A stretch of DNA of 62,386 nucleotides from Aeromonas popoffii (GTDB lineage Bacteria; Pseudomonadota; Gammaproteobacteria; Enterobacterales; Aeromonadaceae). Positions 9,518 through 18,875 of this stretch are shown here, in pieces. The DNA is taken from positions 1 through 62,386 of the forward strand of contig NZ_CDBI01000016.1 in the NCBI RefSeq assembly GCF_000820025.1. The letters are read 5' to 3'. A program made the translations under genes and the position numbers. Below the pieces are notes generated by a model, which was not told the origin of the DNA, searched no databases, and saw only the letters and a program-made list of their open reading frames with translations. The stretch's first letter is position 1, and each line of letters begins with the position of its first letter.

Positions 9518-9576
9518 CAGTTGGCTCATAACAATAAAACAACACATCGCAGACTGACGCTCACAAGGATGTAAAT

Positions 9577-11454
9577 ATGAACTTATCCATCAAGAACAAG
9601 CTTGTCCTCGCCATCGGGGTCATTATCCTGGTCATCACAGGCCTGCAGGTCTGGTACAACACCACCCAACTGAGAAACGAAACCCAACGACTGATCTGGA
9701 GTTTTATCAACGACAGCTCGGCTGCCAATGTGAAAGGCATCTCCCGCTGGCTGGACGCCCGGATGAGCATAGTCACCGCCACCAAGGATGCCTTCACCAA
9801 GGAAGATGAACCTGTCAGCCATCTGGCCCAGGCCATGAACGCCGGCAATTTCAATCTCATCTATGTGGGCACGAAAGATGGCAAGATGATCCAGAGCAGG
9901 CCGACCAATTTGCCGGCCGGCTATGACCCCCGTCAACGTCCCTGGTACAGGGATGCCATCGCGGCAGGCAAGATGGTGGTGACAGCCCCCTATGCTGACA
10001 TCACCACGGGTCAACTCATTATCACCATCGCCGAGCCCTTCACCCGCGGCAATACCCAGGGGGTGATCGCCGGTGACGTCTCCATCGATGCGCTGATACG
10101 CGATGTACTGGCCATCAGCTCGGAGGGCACCTACGCCCTCCTGATGGACAGTAATGGCACCATCATTGCTCACCCGGACAAGGGGCTGACCCTCAAACAG
10201 GCCACCTCCCTCTCTCCTATTCTGACTGCCGCCAAGGTCAACGAGCTGGCCCATGACAACACCATCTCCGAGATGGAGATCAGCGGTAAGCCAAGCGTGT
10301 TCGACCTGACCGAGATCCCCAATACCAACTGGTATTTCGGCATAGTGGTGGATGAGGCGGTTGCTTATCAGTCCGTGTCACGCATGGTCACCTCCGCCCT
10401 GCTGCAAGGCCTGCTGACCATTCTCATCGTGGCCGGCTTCTCCTATGTGGCCATCAACAGCTCCCTGGCCCCGCTTAAAACCCTGGGGGAGGCCATCGCC
10501 GACCTCTCTCGCGGCAACGGTGATCTGACTCGTCGTGTCAAGATCGAGCGTGAAGATGAGGTGGGGATTGTAGCCAAGCACCTCAACACCTTCATCGATC
10601 GCATCCACGTGATGGTGCAAGATATCTCCAACTCTTCCAGCCAGCTGAACCAGCAGGCCAACTCCTCCCACAACATGGCGGAGAAATCCAGCCAGGGTCT
10701 GGCACGTCAACAGAACGAGATCTCCCAGATCGCCACCGCAGTGCACGAGATGTCCGCTACCGCAGTGGAAGTGGCCAGCAACGCAGAGCAGACCGCAGAT
10801 GCGGCCCGCAGCTCCGCCGGCAGCTGTGATCATGGCAAGCAGGTCATCGCCCGCAACCAGCGTTCCATCACGGATCTCGCCACCCAGGTCAAACAGGCTT
10901 CCGGCATCATTCAGGAACTGGAGAAGAACGCGCAGGAGATCAACACCATACTCTCCACCATTCAAGGCATAGCCGAGCAGACCAACCTGCTGGCGCTGAA
11001 CGCCGCCATCGAGGCGGCACGGGCCGGCGAACAGGGCCGTGGCTTTGCCGTGGTGGCCGACGAGGTGCGGGTGCTGTCACAGCGTACCCACAGCTCCACC
11101 GTCGAGATCCGCAGCATGATAGAGACACTGCAACGCAACACCCAGGGCGCGGTCAGCACCATGCACGAAGGCCAGCTGCTGGCCCAAAACAGCGTAGAAG
11201 ATGCGAACGATGCGACTCAGGCGCTGGAGCAGATCACCGCCTCCATCAACCAGATCTCCGACATGGCCACCCAGATCTCCAGTGCCGCCGAGGAGCAACG
11301 CGCCGTGACCGACGAGGTCAGCCGCAACATCCAGGCAGTCAAGGATGTCTCGGACGAACTGGCGGTAGACGCCGACAGCTCTCGCCATCTGTCTGAGCAA
11401 CTGAAAAATATTTCAGGTGAACTGAGCAATCAGGTCGGCATGTTCCGCATCTGA
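9577..11454 (+). CDS. Methyl-accepting chemotaxis protein, dCache sensor
   Basis: A 625-residue transmembrane chemoreceptor. TM1 is near residues 5-25. A periplasmic dCache_1-type ligand domain spans about 30-270; the [13 protein letters not shown] motif at about 110-122 is characteristic. TM2 is near 275-295, followed by a HAMP domain (about 297-350) and the cytoplasmic signalling domain. The conserved hairpin tip [20 protein letters not shown] is intact. The YxPRxRPWY signature often goes with amine or amino-acid ligands, but the critical ligand residues cannot be assigned with certainty. It is monocistronic, driven by the sigma-28-like promoter upstream and ended by a terminator. Confidence 0.93.
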   Translation: MNLSIKNKLVLAIGVIILVITGLQVWYNTTQLRNETQRLIWSFINDSSAANVKGISRWLDARMSIVTATKDAFTKEDEPVSHLAQAMNAGNFNLIYVGTKDGKMIQSRPTNLPAGYDPRQRPWYRDAIAAGKMVVTAPYADITTGQLIITIAEPFTRGNTQGVIAGDVSIDALIRDVLAISSEGTYALLMDSNGTIIAHPDKGLTLKQATSLSPILTAAKVNELAHDNTISEMEISGKPSVFDLTEIPNTNWYFGIVVDEAVAYQSVSRMVTSALLQGLLTILIVAGFSYVAINSSLAPLKTLGEAIADLSRGNGDLTRRVKIEREDEVGIVAKHLNTFIDRIHVMVQDISNSSSQLNQQANSSHNMAEKSSQGLARQQNEISQIATAVHEMSATAVEVASNAEQTADAARSSAGSCDHGKQVIARNQRSITDLATQVKQASGIIQELEKNAQEINTILSTIQGIAEQTNLLALNAAIEAARAGEQGRGFAVVADEVRVLSQRTHSSTVEIRSMIETLQRNTQGAVSTMHEGQLLAQNSVEDANDATQALEQITASINQISDMATQISSAAEEQRAVTDEVSRNIQAVKDVSDELAVDADSSRHLSEQLKNISGELSNQVGMFRI

Positions 11455-11466
11455 TCAGCGCAAAGC

Positions 11467-11492
11467 AAAGGGGCCACACAGGCCCCTTTTTT
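11467..11492 (+). terminator. Terminator after the chemoreceptor gene
   Basis: Stem AAAGGGGCC/GGCCCCTTT with loop ACACA, followed by a T run. Confidence 0.9.
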
Positions 11493-11895
11493 ATGAAAAA
11501 ATGCTTTTATTTCAATAGTTATTACCACATCAACGATCAGGGTTATGGGAATGGAAATTCTCATACGATGCGGAAACTCGTCATAAAGCAACACATCACC
11601 ACCAACTTTATGATTAGTTTTTCTAACTATTGCGCGCCATTAGCCAATCAGCGAATAATTCTTATTAAATATTTTTGATAAAAAACTTAAAAACTTTATG
11701 GGTAATACCTAAAAAGAGAGGCATTTCTCATTTTTTTGAAAGAAAACTACATATAATCCTGAGCTTAAAATAACCATAGAAATAACAGCGGCTGATACCG
11801 ATAACTGAAGGATGGCGATAATTACGGCGTTTTCATCCAGGGAATGGGGTGATTTTGATAAAAGTCACCATTGCCAAGCACTAAAACAAACCAGT
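11493..11895. other. AT-rich intergenic stretch upstream of frdA
   Basis: About 400 bp, markedly more AT-rich than the flanks. I see no convincing gene; a 61-codon open frame at 11493-11678 has no ribosome site. The right end leads into the frd promoter. A loose GTGA-N12-TCAC symmetry lies near 11850-11869 but has the wrong spacing for CRP. Confidence 0.5.
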
Positions 11896-11909
11896 TTGAC
11901 TTGCATCAA
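11896..11909 (+). promoter_or_regulatory. FNR box of the frd promoter
   Basis: TTGAC-ttgc-ATCAA matches the FNR consensus TTGAT-N4-ATCAA at 9 of 10 positions. A -10-like CAAAAT at 11931-11936 would place transcription initiation near 11943, and the box centre (11902.5) then falls at about -41.5. That is the class II activating position, which fits anaerobic induction of fumarate reductase. Confidence 0.7.
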
Positions 11910-11971
11910 GCCTGAATTTTTTTTATAGCGCAAAATCGTGCCCAGCAAATCTATCCCTTAAGGAGGCAGAT

Positions 11972-13756
11972 GTGGATATTATCAAGACCGATGTTGCTAT
12001 CATCGGTGCCGGTGGTACTGGCCTGCGTGCCGCTATCGCCATTGCAGAAGCCCATCCGGAACTCGAAATCGCCCTGATTTCCAAAGTCTATCCGATGCGT
12101 AGCCACACAGTGGCTGCGGAAGGCGGTGCGGCAGGCGTAGTACGCGATGACGACTCACTCGAAAACCATTTCAATGACACCGTTTCCGGTGGTGACTGGT
12201 TGTGCGAGCAAGACGTGGTCGACTACTTCGTCAACAACGCCACCAAAGAGATGGTCCAACTTGAGCACTGGGGTTGCCCCTGGAGCCGCAAGCCGGATGG
12301 CAAAGCCAACGTGCGTCCTTTTGGTGGAATGAAGATCCCCCGCACCTGGTTTGCAGCAGACAAGTCCGGTTTCCACATTCTGCATACCCTGTTCCAGACC
12401 TCTATCAAATACCCGACCATCAAGCGCTTCGATGAGCATTTCTGTCTCGATTTGATCGTGGATGATGGCCGTGTACAAGGTGTTCTGACCTTTGACATCC
12501 AGAACGGCATTACCCGTTTCATCCAGGCCAAATCCGTGATTATGGCTACCGGTGGTGCGGGTCGTGTTTACCGCTACAACACCAACGGTGGCATCGTCAC
12601 CGGTGACGGCATGGCGCTGGCTTATCGTCACGGCGTACCGCTGCGTGATATGGAGTTCGTCCAGTATCACCCGACCGGCCTGCCTGGTACCGGTATCCTG
12701 ATGACCGAAGGTTGCCGTGGTGAGGGTGGTGTTCTGCTGAACAAAGATGGCTACCGTTACCTGCAAGACTACGGCTTGGGCCCGGAAACCCCGATTGGCC
12801 AGTCAAAAAACAAACACATGGAGCTGGGTCCGCGTGACCGTCTCTCTCAGGCATTCTGGCAAGAGCAGCAAAAAGGCCGCGTGATCCAGGGCCCGATGGG
12901 CGATGTGGTTCACCTTGACCTGCGCCACCTGGGTGAGAAGTACCTGAAAGAGCGTCTGCCTTTCATCTGCGAACTGGCCAAAGCCTACGTGGGTGTGGAT
13001 CCGGCCAAAGAGCCGATCCCGGTACGTCCGACTGCCCACTACACCATGGGTGGTATCGAAACCAACAGTCTGTGCGCAACCCGCATGCCAGGCCTCTATG
13101 CCGCAGGCGAGTGTGCTTCTGTGGGTCTGCACGGTGCCAACCGTCTGGGTTCCAACTCCCTGTCCGAGATCGTGGTATTCGGCAAGCTGGCGGGTGAACA
13201 GGCTGCCGAATTCGCAGCGACTCAGCAGCACGGCAATACCGAAGCACTGCTCGCCAAAGCCGAAGCGCTGATCAAACAGCACCTCTCGCTGATGGACATC
13301 GACGGTACCGAAAATCCGGCGGATATCCGCAACGAATTGGGCCTGTCCATGGAAGCCGGTGTCGGTATCTACCGTACCGAAGAGCTGATGCAGGGCACCA
13401 TCGACAAGATCAACGAGCTGAAAGCCCGTTACAAAAAGGTCAAAATCAACGACAAGTCCTCTGTCTTCAACACGGATCTGCTGTACGCCATCGAACTGGG
13501 CTACATGCTGGACGTGGCCGAAGCCATGGCTCACTCCGCCATCAACCGTAAAGAGTCTCGTGGTTCCCACCAGCGTCTGGACGGTTATGAGGAGCGTGAT
13601 GACGTGAACTTCCTCAAGCACTCTCTCTCCTTCTACGCACCGGAAGGCGCCCCGACCATCGATTATTCCGATGTGAAGATCACTAAATCCCAACCGGCCA
13701 AGCGCGTGTACGGTTCCGAGGGTGAGAAACAAGACGAGGCTAAGAAGAATGGCTGA
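11972..13756 (+). CDS. frdA: Fumarate reductase flavoprotein subunit
   Basis: A 594-residue catalytic subunit that reduces fumarate to succinate during anaerobic respiration. The N-terminal FAD-binding motif is [16 protein letters not shown]. The histidine for covalent FAD attachment lies in [10 protein letters not shown]. Active-site segments include [21 protein letters not shown] and [11 protein letters not shown]. The start is a GTG at 11972 with AGGAGG at 11961-11966. An ATG two bases upstream is out of frame and too close to the ribosome site. It heads the four-gene frdABCD operon and ends in an 8-bp overlap with frdB. Confidence 0.97.
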   Translation: MDIIKTDVAIIGAGGTGLRAAIAIAEAHPELEIALISKVYPMRSHTVAAEGGAAGVVRDDDSLENHFNDTVSGGDWLCEQDVVDYFVNNATKEMVQLEHWGCPWSRKPDGKANVRPFGGMKIPRTWFAADKSGFHILHTLFQTSIKYPTIKRFDEHFCLDLIVDDGRVQGVLTFDIQNGITRFIQAKSVIMATGGAGRVYRYNTNGGIVTGDGMALAYRHGVPLRDMEFVQYHPTGLPGTGILMTEGCRGEGGVLLNKDGYRYLQDYGLGPETPIGQSKNKHMELGPRDRLSQAFWQEQQKGRVIQGPMGDVVHLDLRHLGEKYLKERLPFICELAKAYVGVDPAKEPIPVRPTAHYTMGGIETNSLCATRMPGLYAAGECASVGLHGANRLGSNSLSEIVVFGKLAGEQAAEFAATQQHGNTEALLAKAEALIKQHLSLMDIDGTENPADIRNELGLSMEAGVGIYRTEELMQGTIDKINELKARYKKVKINDKSSVFNTDLLYAIELGYMLDVAEAMAHSAINRKESRGSHQRLDGYEERDDVNFLKHSLSFYAPEGAPTIDYSDVKITKSQPAKRVYGSEGEKQDEAKKNG

Positions 13757-14483
13757 GATGATTGAAATTGAAATCCTGCGCTACCGCCCAGAGCAGGACA
13801 ATGAACCCTGGATGCAAACCTTCCAGGTACCGTACCTCAGAGAGATGTCTCTGCTGGATGCCCTGCAATACATCAAGGATCACCTGGACTCTACCCTGAG
13901 CTTCCGCTGGTCCTGCCGGATGGCGATCTGCGGCTCCTGCGGCATGATGGTCAACGGTGTACCCAAGCTGGGTTGCAAAGCGTTCCTGCGCGACTATCTG
14001 CCAGGCAAGATGACTATCGAGCCGCTCAACAACTTTCCGATTGAGCGTGACCTGGTGGTCGACATGTCCGATTTCATCGAGAAGCTGGAGAGCATCAAGC
14101 CCTACATCATCCCGAGCGAACCGCGCAGCCTGTGTGATGGCGAATACAAGCAGACCCCTGCTGAAATGGCCAAGTATCACCAGTTCTCCCAGTGCATCAA
14201 CTGTGGTCTGTGCTACGCCGCCTGCCCGCAATATGGCATCAACAAGAAGTTCACCGGTCCGGCGGCACTGGCGTTGGCCTATCGCTACAACGCCGACAAC
14301 CGCGACAGCGCGTCCAAAGAGCGGATGAAGATCATCAGCCAGGATGAAGGCGTCTGGGGTTGTACCTTCGTGGGTTATTGCTCCGATGTCTGCCCCAAGG
14401 GTGTGGATCCGGCCGCAGCCATCCAGCTTGGCAAGGTCGAGAGCGCCAAGGACTACATGATCGCCATGTTCAAGCCAGATTGA
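13749..14483 (+). CDS. frdB: Fumarate reductase iron-sulfur subunit
   Basis: A 244-residue electron-transfer subunit. Three cluster motifs are intact: the [2Fe-2S] set in [13 protein letters not shown] plus a downstream Cys, the [4Fe-4S] set [12 protein letters not shown], and the [3Fe-4S] set in [14 protein letters not shown]. The frame is open from 13722, but the ATG at 13749 ([16 protein letters not shown]) matches the E. coli FrdB start MAEM. It overlaps the end of frdA by 8 bp, which suggests translational coupling and 1:1 stoichiometry. Confidence 0.97.
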   Translation: MAEMIEIEILRYRPEQDNEPWMQTFQVPYLREMSLLDALQYIKDHLDSTLSFRWSCRMAICGSCGMMVNGVPKLGCKAFLRDYLPGKMTIEPLNNFPIERDLVVDMSDFIEKLESIKPYIIPSEPRSLCDGEYKQTPAEMAKYHQFSQCINCGLCYAACPQYGINKKFTGPAALALAYRYNADNRDSASKERMKIISQDEGVWGCTFVGYCSDVCPKGVDPAAAIQLGKVESAKDYMIAMFKPD

Positions 14484-14499
14484 GATCAGGAATGAGACC

Positions 14500-14898
14500 A
14501 TGAACAACACCAATAGCAAACGTAAGCCTTACGTCCGCGAAATGAAGAAAGACTGGTGGCTGAAGAATGCCTTCTACACCGGTTACATGATCCGCGAAGG
14601 CACCAGCATCTTCGTCTCCATCTATGCCGTTGTGCTGATGTGGGGTCTGCTGCGTCTGGTCCAGGGTCAGGAAGCGTTTAACGGCTGGCTGGAATCCCTG
14701 CAAAGCCCGGTGGCCATCCTGTTCCACGTGATCGCACTGGCAGCCTGCCTGTTCCACGCCAAGACCTGGTTCGCCCTGGCGCCCAAGGCCATGCGTATCT
14801 TCCGTGGTGAAGACCTGGTGCCGGAGAAGCCTATCGTTATCGCCCAGTATGTGGCGCTGGCAGTGGTATCCCTGCTGATCCTGATCATCGTGGCTTGA
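14500..14898 (+). CDS. frdC: Fumarate reductase membrane anchor subunit C
   Basis: A 132-residue membrane subunit with three hydrophobic helices (about 32-52, 65-90 and 108-131). It binds FrdAB to the inner membrane and helps form the menaquinol site together with FrdD. The N-terminus KRKPYVREMKKDWWLKNAFY matches the family closely. It begins 16 bp after frdB, and frdD follows 10 bp later. Confidence 0.95.
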   Translation: MNNTNSKRKPYVREMKKDWWLKNAFYTGYMIREGTSIFVSIYAVVLMWGLLRLVQGQEAFNGWLESLQSPVAILFHVIALAACLFHAKTWFALAPKAMRIFRGEDLVPEKPIVIAQYVALAVVSLLILIIVA

Positions 14899-14908
14899 GG
14901 AGAAAATA

Positions 14909-15265
14909 ATGAGACGTTCTGACGAACCCATTTACTGGGGTCTGTTTGGTGCCGGTGGCATGGTGGTTGCCATGCTGCTGCCGGTGATTGTCCTCATCAC
15001 AGGTCTGCTGGTGCCCATGGGCATCATGGACGTGGAGACCATGAGCTACGAACGTGTACTCGAGTTCGCCAGCTCCTGGTGGGGTGCCTGCATCCTGCTG
15101 GTGATCATCGCCCTGCCCATCTGGCACGGCATGCACCGTATCTACCACGGCCTGCACGATCTGGGGATCCACACCACCAAGCTGCACCACTATGTGTTCT
15201 ATGGCTTCGCTTTCCTGGTGTCTGCCATTACCGTCGGTCTGCTGATGGTGCTGGTATTCCAGTAA
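14909..15265 (+). CDS. frdD: Fumarate reductase membrane anchor subunit D
   Basis: A 118-residue second membrane anchor with three transmembrane helices. The first 20 residues (MRRSDEPIYWGLFGAGGM) and the central WHGMHRIYHGLHDLGIH segment are typical of FrdD. TGAGGAG lies just upstream of the ATG. It is the last gene of the frd operon and is followed 20 bp later by a strong terminator. Confidence 0.95.
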   Translation: MRRSDEPIYWGLFGAGGMVVAMLLPVIVLITGLLVPMGIMDVETMSYERVLEFASSWWGACILLVIIALPIWHGMHRIYHGLHDLGIHTTKLHHYVFYGFAFLVSAITVGLLMVLVFQ

Positions 15266-15285
15266 GCGCATCCTGACTGAATGAC

Positions 15286-15312
15286 CAACCGGGCCAAGTG
15301 CCCGGTTTTTTT
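15286..15312 (+). terminator. Terminator of frdABCD
   Basis: Perfect stem AACCGGGC/GCCCGGTT with loop CAAGT and a run of seven T. Confidence 0.93.
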
Positions 15313-15319
15313 ATGACGT

Positions 15320-15554
15320 TCACTTCACCGGCGGCAAGAATCTGCGCATCACCTCGTCGCTGTCATCACTTCCCTGAAAGTCGATGAGCACCTGATTGAG
15401 ACGGATCAGCAGCGCATAGACACATGGCCAGCCCTTGCGACTGGGCTGGGTGAGGGTGAGCAGACCGCTCTCGCTCATCAGCTGCTCGATGTCACTTGGC
15501 AAACCGTCGCAACGACGCCCCCAATCCTATCAACAGCCGCATGGCTCGGTTCAT
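15320..15554 (-). pseudogene. Frameshifted small gene, about 77 codons
   Basis: An ATG at 15554 has a strong ribosome site (AAGGAGGACAAG directly upstream), but the frame stops after 20 codons (MNRAMRLLIGLGASLRR...). The neighbouring frame, from about 15530 to the stop at 15320, carries a protein-like sequence including GLPSDIEQLMSESGLLTLTQ and VYALLIRLNQVLIDF. The total of 235 nt equals 78 codons plus one base, so a single-base change near the G run around 15525-15531 would join the two parts. This is either a decayed gene or a sequencing slip. No family recognised. Confidence 0.45.
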
Positions 15555-15613
15555 CTTGTCCTCCTTGACAACCCTTTGCCGCTTAGTTCCGAGGGCAGTA
15601 TCGATCACATCCA

Positions 15614-15826
15614 TCAGGAGCCGTCGAGATCGCGCCACAGAGCCAGCAGGGGGGGGAATGGCGCCGTATTGCAGGCGCGGGGTCAGCAGCCACTGGCCGC
15701 CAGTTGCAGATGACGGGCGTCCATCAGCGAGAGATGGGGCATCGACATGAAAAACCACTCCTTGGTTTCAGGGTGCCGCGCTCGCCGCGCCAGTGCGATG
15801 ATAAACGGGGAAGCAACGTCCTGCGG
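15614..15826 (-). pseudogene. Degenerate coding remnant of an unrecognised protein
   Basis: One minus frame is protein-like from 15826 through an ATG at 15748 (DVASPFIIALARRARHPETK..., then MSMPHLSLMDARHLQLAASG) and hits a TGA. The next frame continues plausibly as QWLLTPRLQYGAIPP. After a run of seven C the original frame resumes as LLALWRDLDGS and a stop at 15614. Two compensating frameshifts, or one in-frame stop, are therefore needed to read it. It looks like the C-terminal part of a decayed gene. There is no identifiable family. Confidence 0.35.
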
Positions 15827-15873
15827 TCAGGTCATCAGCATGCCCAACTCGGCGGTAAATGAAAATGCCCCGC

Positions 15874-16512
15874 TCAGGGTTTGGTGATGACGGCCACATC
15901 GGCATGGGGAAAGAGAACGTCGGCCTGCCAGCGGGCCGCCAGGGCGCGAAACGAGGCCTCGGCAAAGAAGACAATGTGGGTCGGGTCGTGGCGGTAGCGC
16001 CAGCTCCTGAAACGCTCGTCGCTGAGCACCCGCTGGGTCTGCAACACCAGGATGCCGCCTGGCTTGAGGCAGCCCCATAGCCCGTCCAGCACGGCGCGCG
16101 GCTCGGCGATATGTTCGATCACCTCGGTGCTGGTGATGAAGTCATACTGCCGCGTCAGCAACTCAGGGAAGTCGGCATAGAACTTGTCGTAACCCGCCAT
16201 CTCGTAGCCCGCCTCTGTGCCCATGGCCACCAGCGCCGGCCCCGGGCCGCAACCGAAATCGAGACCACTGGCAGGCAGCGGCACCCGACTCAACACCTCG
16301 CCAAAGGCCCGCATCAAAAAAGCGCGATAACGGGGATCATCCACCTGATTATCGTGACCGTCATAAACCGCCTTCTCCGCCGCTGGCGCCAGATGGCCGC
16401 TGGCATCCAGCCAGACCAGCTCGCAGGCCTGGCAACGATGGTACTGCTTGCCGGCCACCGGCAGCACATAGGAGTCGACTGCACCGCACAGCGGGCAAGG
16501 GGACGGGCACAT
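15874..16512 (-). CDS. Zinc-ribbon class I SAM-dependent methyltransferase
   Basis: A 212-residue protein. The N-terminal 30 residues hold a zinc ribbon (CPLCG...CQAC). They are followed by a Rossmann methyltransferase fold with motif I LDFGCGPGPALVAMG, an EVIEHI acidic loop and LKPGGILVLQTQ. The arrangement is that of the Methyltransf_23-type enzymes with an N-terminal Zn-binding module found in many gammaproteobacteria; the substrate is unknown. It diverges from the thermostable-hemolysin operon across 237 bp and reads toward the degenerate small genes. There is no evidence that it belongs to the operon. Confidence 0.85.
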   Translation of the reverse strand: MCPSPCPLCGAVDSYVLPVAGKQYHRCQACELVWLDASGHLAPAAEKAVYDGHDNQVDDPRYRAFLMRAFGEVLSRVPLPASGLDFGCGPGPALVAMGTEAGYEMAGYDKFYADFPELLTRQYDFITSTEVIEHIAEPRAVLDGLWGCLKPGGILVLQTQRVLSDERFRSWRYRHDPTHIVFFAEASFRALAARWQADVLFPHADVAVITKP

Positions 16513-16688
16513 GGGGTTTCCTCACGAGAGTGGCTGGCCCAATCCGGGATGGGCTCGAAATGGGCGCCAGCTTGCCTGCCCTGACCGCCGCTGACAAGGG
16601 GTTTGTCCCCGGGGATCATGGCCTGCCATTTGGCTGACAACCCCGTTTTTCACCACCTACCGGTACAAATCGACACTTATTTTCCCCT

Positions 16689-16705
16689 CTTAAGGGTTTC
16701 TTAAG
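16689..16705 (+). promoter_or_regulatory. PmrA/QseB-type direct-repeat operator
   Basis: CTTAAG (16689-16694), GGTTT, CTTAAG (16700-16705): two perfect hexamers with the N5 spacing of the PmrA/QseB/BasR box (YTTAAK-N5-YTTAAK). A -10-like TTTAGT at 16714-16719 follows, so the box occupies the -35 region as in promoters activated by OmpR-class regulators. It lies 44 bp upstream of the first gene of an operon that ends with a QseBC/PmrAB-like pair, so autoregulation is likely. Confidence 0.7.
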
Positions 16706-16749
16706 TTTGCCCATTTAGTCTGACAGCAACAGACCAGAAGGAGCCATCC

Positions 16750-17394
16750 ATGACCACAGACATTCAAGCACCCTACCGTTTGGTGCTGGCCGATACCCAA
16801 GAGCAGGTCATGGCGTTGCAGGCCTACATACAGGCGGCCTACAGCCACGAGTTCGACGCCCGCATTCCCCATTTCCTGCCCTGCCTGCTCGGTCTCTATC
16901 GGGCAGATGGCATCCTGGTGGGTGCTTGTGGCCTCAAGTTGGCCAGCACTGAGCATCTCTATCTGGAACAGTATCTGGACCACCCCATAGAGGCCGCCAT
17001 CGAAACCCGATTGGGGGTACGCGCCCGGCGGGATCGCATCGTCGAGGTGGGCAATCTGGCTTGCAGCGAACCAGGCAACGCCCGCCTGATGTTTGCCGCG
17101 CTGTGCCGCCTGCTGTGTGACAACGACCTCGATTACGTTGTGTTCACCGGCACCGCCAAGCTGCGCAACAGCTTCCATCGCCTGCACCTCACCCCGGTCG
17201 AGCTGGCTCCCGCCCAAGCCGACAAGGTGGGTGACGATGCCAGCGCCTGGGGCGCCTATTACCACTGCCAGCCCAAGGTGATGGTCGGGGATCTCGGCCA
17301 GGGACGTCAGGCGCTGACCCAGGGCAGCCTGCTGCTTTCCCTGCTGGCGCCCATGCCATTCCTGTTCAACTGCCCGCACCGGAGCGCCTTATGA
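16750..17394 (+). CDS. Thermostable hemolysin family protein (GNAT-like acyltransferase fold)
   Basis: A 214-residue protein of the T_hemolysin family, named after a Vibrio parahaemolyticus hemolysin (delta-VPH). There is no signal peptide or hydrophobic segment, so it is probably cytosolic. The segment VEVGNLACSEPGNARLMFAAL and the following FTGTAKLRNSFHRLHLTPVEL are the family landmarks. The pattern recalls the autoinducer-synthase/GNAT-type acyltransferase fold more than a pore-forming toxin. AAGGAG sits 8 bp before the ATG. It is first in a tightly packed operon and overlaps the ligase gene by 4 bp (ATGA). The role as an acyl transfer enzyme is inference. Confidence 0.85.
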   Translation: MTTDIQAPYRLVLADTQEQVMALQAYIQAAYSHEFDARIPHFLPCLLGLYRADGILVGACGLKLASTEHLYLEQYLDHPIEAAIETRLGVRARRDRIVEVGNLACSEPGNARLMFAALCRLLCDNDLDYVVFTGTAKLRNSFHRLHLTPVELAPAQADKVGDDASAWGAYYHCQPKVMVGDLGQGRQALTQGSLLLSLLAPMPFLFNCPHRSAL

Positions 17395-18875
17395 TGCTGT
17401 TTGACCAGATAGCCCACTTCGCCCGTCATGCGCCCCACAGCCCGGCCCTGAGCGGCAGCGAGCATCGCATCAGCTACGCACAGTTGTGGTTGCAGATCTC
17501 CGCCCTGGCCGAACGCCTGCAACAGGCTGGTATTGCCCGGCTGGCGCTGCAACTGGACAACGGCCTGCCCTGGGCACTGATCGATTTGGCCTGTGCCAAG
17601 GCTGGCATAGTGGTGATCCCGGTCCCCCACTTTTTCAGCCCGGAGCAACAGGAGTGGCTGCTGGAGAGCAGCGGGGCCGACGCCCTGATCGGCCCCCATC
17701 ACCCGGGCTGGCAAGCAAGCGAACCGCTGCACCTCTCGATCGGTGAGCTGCCACTGTGGCGCAAAGAGCCGCCCCACATAACTCCCCTACCTGCTGGCAC
17801 GGCCAAGATCACCTACACCTCCGGCAGCACGGGGCAACCCAAGGGGGTCTGCCTCTCCCTTGCACATATGATGGCGGTCTGCGAATCGCTGGCGCAGCGT
17901 GTCGCCCCGGCCGGGGTCGAAAAGCACCTGACTCTGCTGCCACTGACCACCCTGTTGGAGAACCTGACCGGCCTCTACGTGCCACTGCTCACCGGCGCCA
18001 ACAGCCATATTCCCTCGCTGGGGGAGCTGGGCTTTTCCGGCTCCAGCAAACTGGATCCCGCCACCCTGGCCCAGGCCCTGCTGCGCTGGCCCACCCACAG
18101 TCTGGTGCTGGTGCCCGAATTGCTGCGCCTGCTGCTGGCCCTGTGCAACGCCAATCCGGCACTGGCCAAACAGCTGGCGGCGCTGCGTTTCGTCGCCGTG
18201 GGCGGGGGCAAGGTCTCGCCCGAGCTCATCAGTCGCGCTCGCAAGCTGGGACTGCCGGTCTATGAAGGTTATGGCCTCTCGGAATGCGGCTCAGTCGTTG
18301 CACTCAATGGCCCGGATGGACACAGCCTTGGCAGCGTCGGCCAACCGCTGCCCCACTGCCGGGTATCGATCGCCGCCGACGGTGAAATTCTGGTGGAAGG
18401 AGCCGCTATGCTCGGCTATCTGGGGGCTGAGGAGCCACAACGGCTCCAGCTTGCTGTCCCCCAGCAGATTGCCACCGGCGATCTGGGCCGCCTGGATGAT
18501 GAGGGCTATCTGCACATCACGGGCCGCAAGAAGAACGTGCAGATCACCGCCTTCGGTCGCAACTTCTCCCCCGAGTGGATCGAGGCGGAAGCCCAGCTCT
18601 GCCCGGCCATCGCCCGCATCGTGATCTTCGGCGACGGCCAGCCCGCCAACGTGGCCCTTATCCAGCCGCTGCCCGGTGCAGACGCCCAACTGACCCAACA
18701 GATAGCGCAGCTCAACCACCGCCTGCCCGATTACGCCCGTATCCATCACTGGCTACCGGTGGCACTGGATCAGCATCCCGACCTACTGACCGCCAACGGT
18801 CGCCCCCGCCGCGAGCGGATCTTTCACCACTTTTCCCGGCAAATAAGCCAATGCCTTACAGGAGAAACTTCATGA
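17391..18875 (+). CDS. AMP-dependent acyl-adenylate synthetase/ligase
   Basis: A 494-residue ANL-superfamily enzyme that should activate a carboxylate, probably a fatty acid, as acyl-AMP. Visible motifs are the P-loop TYTSGSTGQPKG (about residue 142), YEGYGLSECG (about 288) and TGDLGRLDDEGYLHITGRKKN (about 363-383). The C-terminal motif reads TANGRPRRERI, where an arginine (about R471) takes the place of the catalytic A10 lysine normally found in NGK. That may alter or abolish adenylation, or the register may be shifted. The gene overlaps both neighbours by 4 bp. Confidence 0.9.
   Translation: MMLFDQIAHFARHAPHSPALSGSEHRISYAQLWLQISALAERLQQAGIARLALQLDNGLPWALIDLACAKAGIVVIPVPHFFSPEQQEWLLESSGADALIGPHHPGWQASEPLHLSIGELPLWRKEPPHITPLPAGTAKITYTSGSTGQPKGVCLSLAHMMAVCESLAQRVAPAGVEKHLTLLPLTTLLENLTGLYVPLLTGANSHIPSLGELGFSGSSKLDPATLAQALLRWPTHSLVLVPELLRLLLALCNANPALAKQLAALRFVAVGGGKVSPELISRARKLGLPVYEGYGLSECGSVVALNGPDGHSLGSVGQPLPHCRVSIAADGEILVEGAAMLGYLGAEEPQRLQLAVPQQIATGDLGRLDDEGYLHITGRKKNVQITAFGRNFSPEWIEAEAQLCPAIARIVIFGDGQPANVALIQPLPGADAQLTQQIAQLNHRLPDYARIHHWLPVALDQHPDLLTANGRPRRERIFHHFSRQISQCLTGETS

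Noticed and set aside
11493..11678. 61-codon plus frame after the chemoreceptor terminator
   Set aside because: Begins within the terminator tail, lacks a ribosome site and is low complexity AT-rich.
11850..11869. GTGA-N12-TCAC symmetry upstream of frdA, possible CRP site
   Set aside because: CRP needs TGTGA-N6-TCACA; the spacing is wrong, so only the FNR box is claimed.
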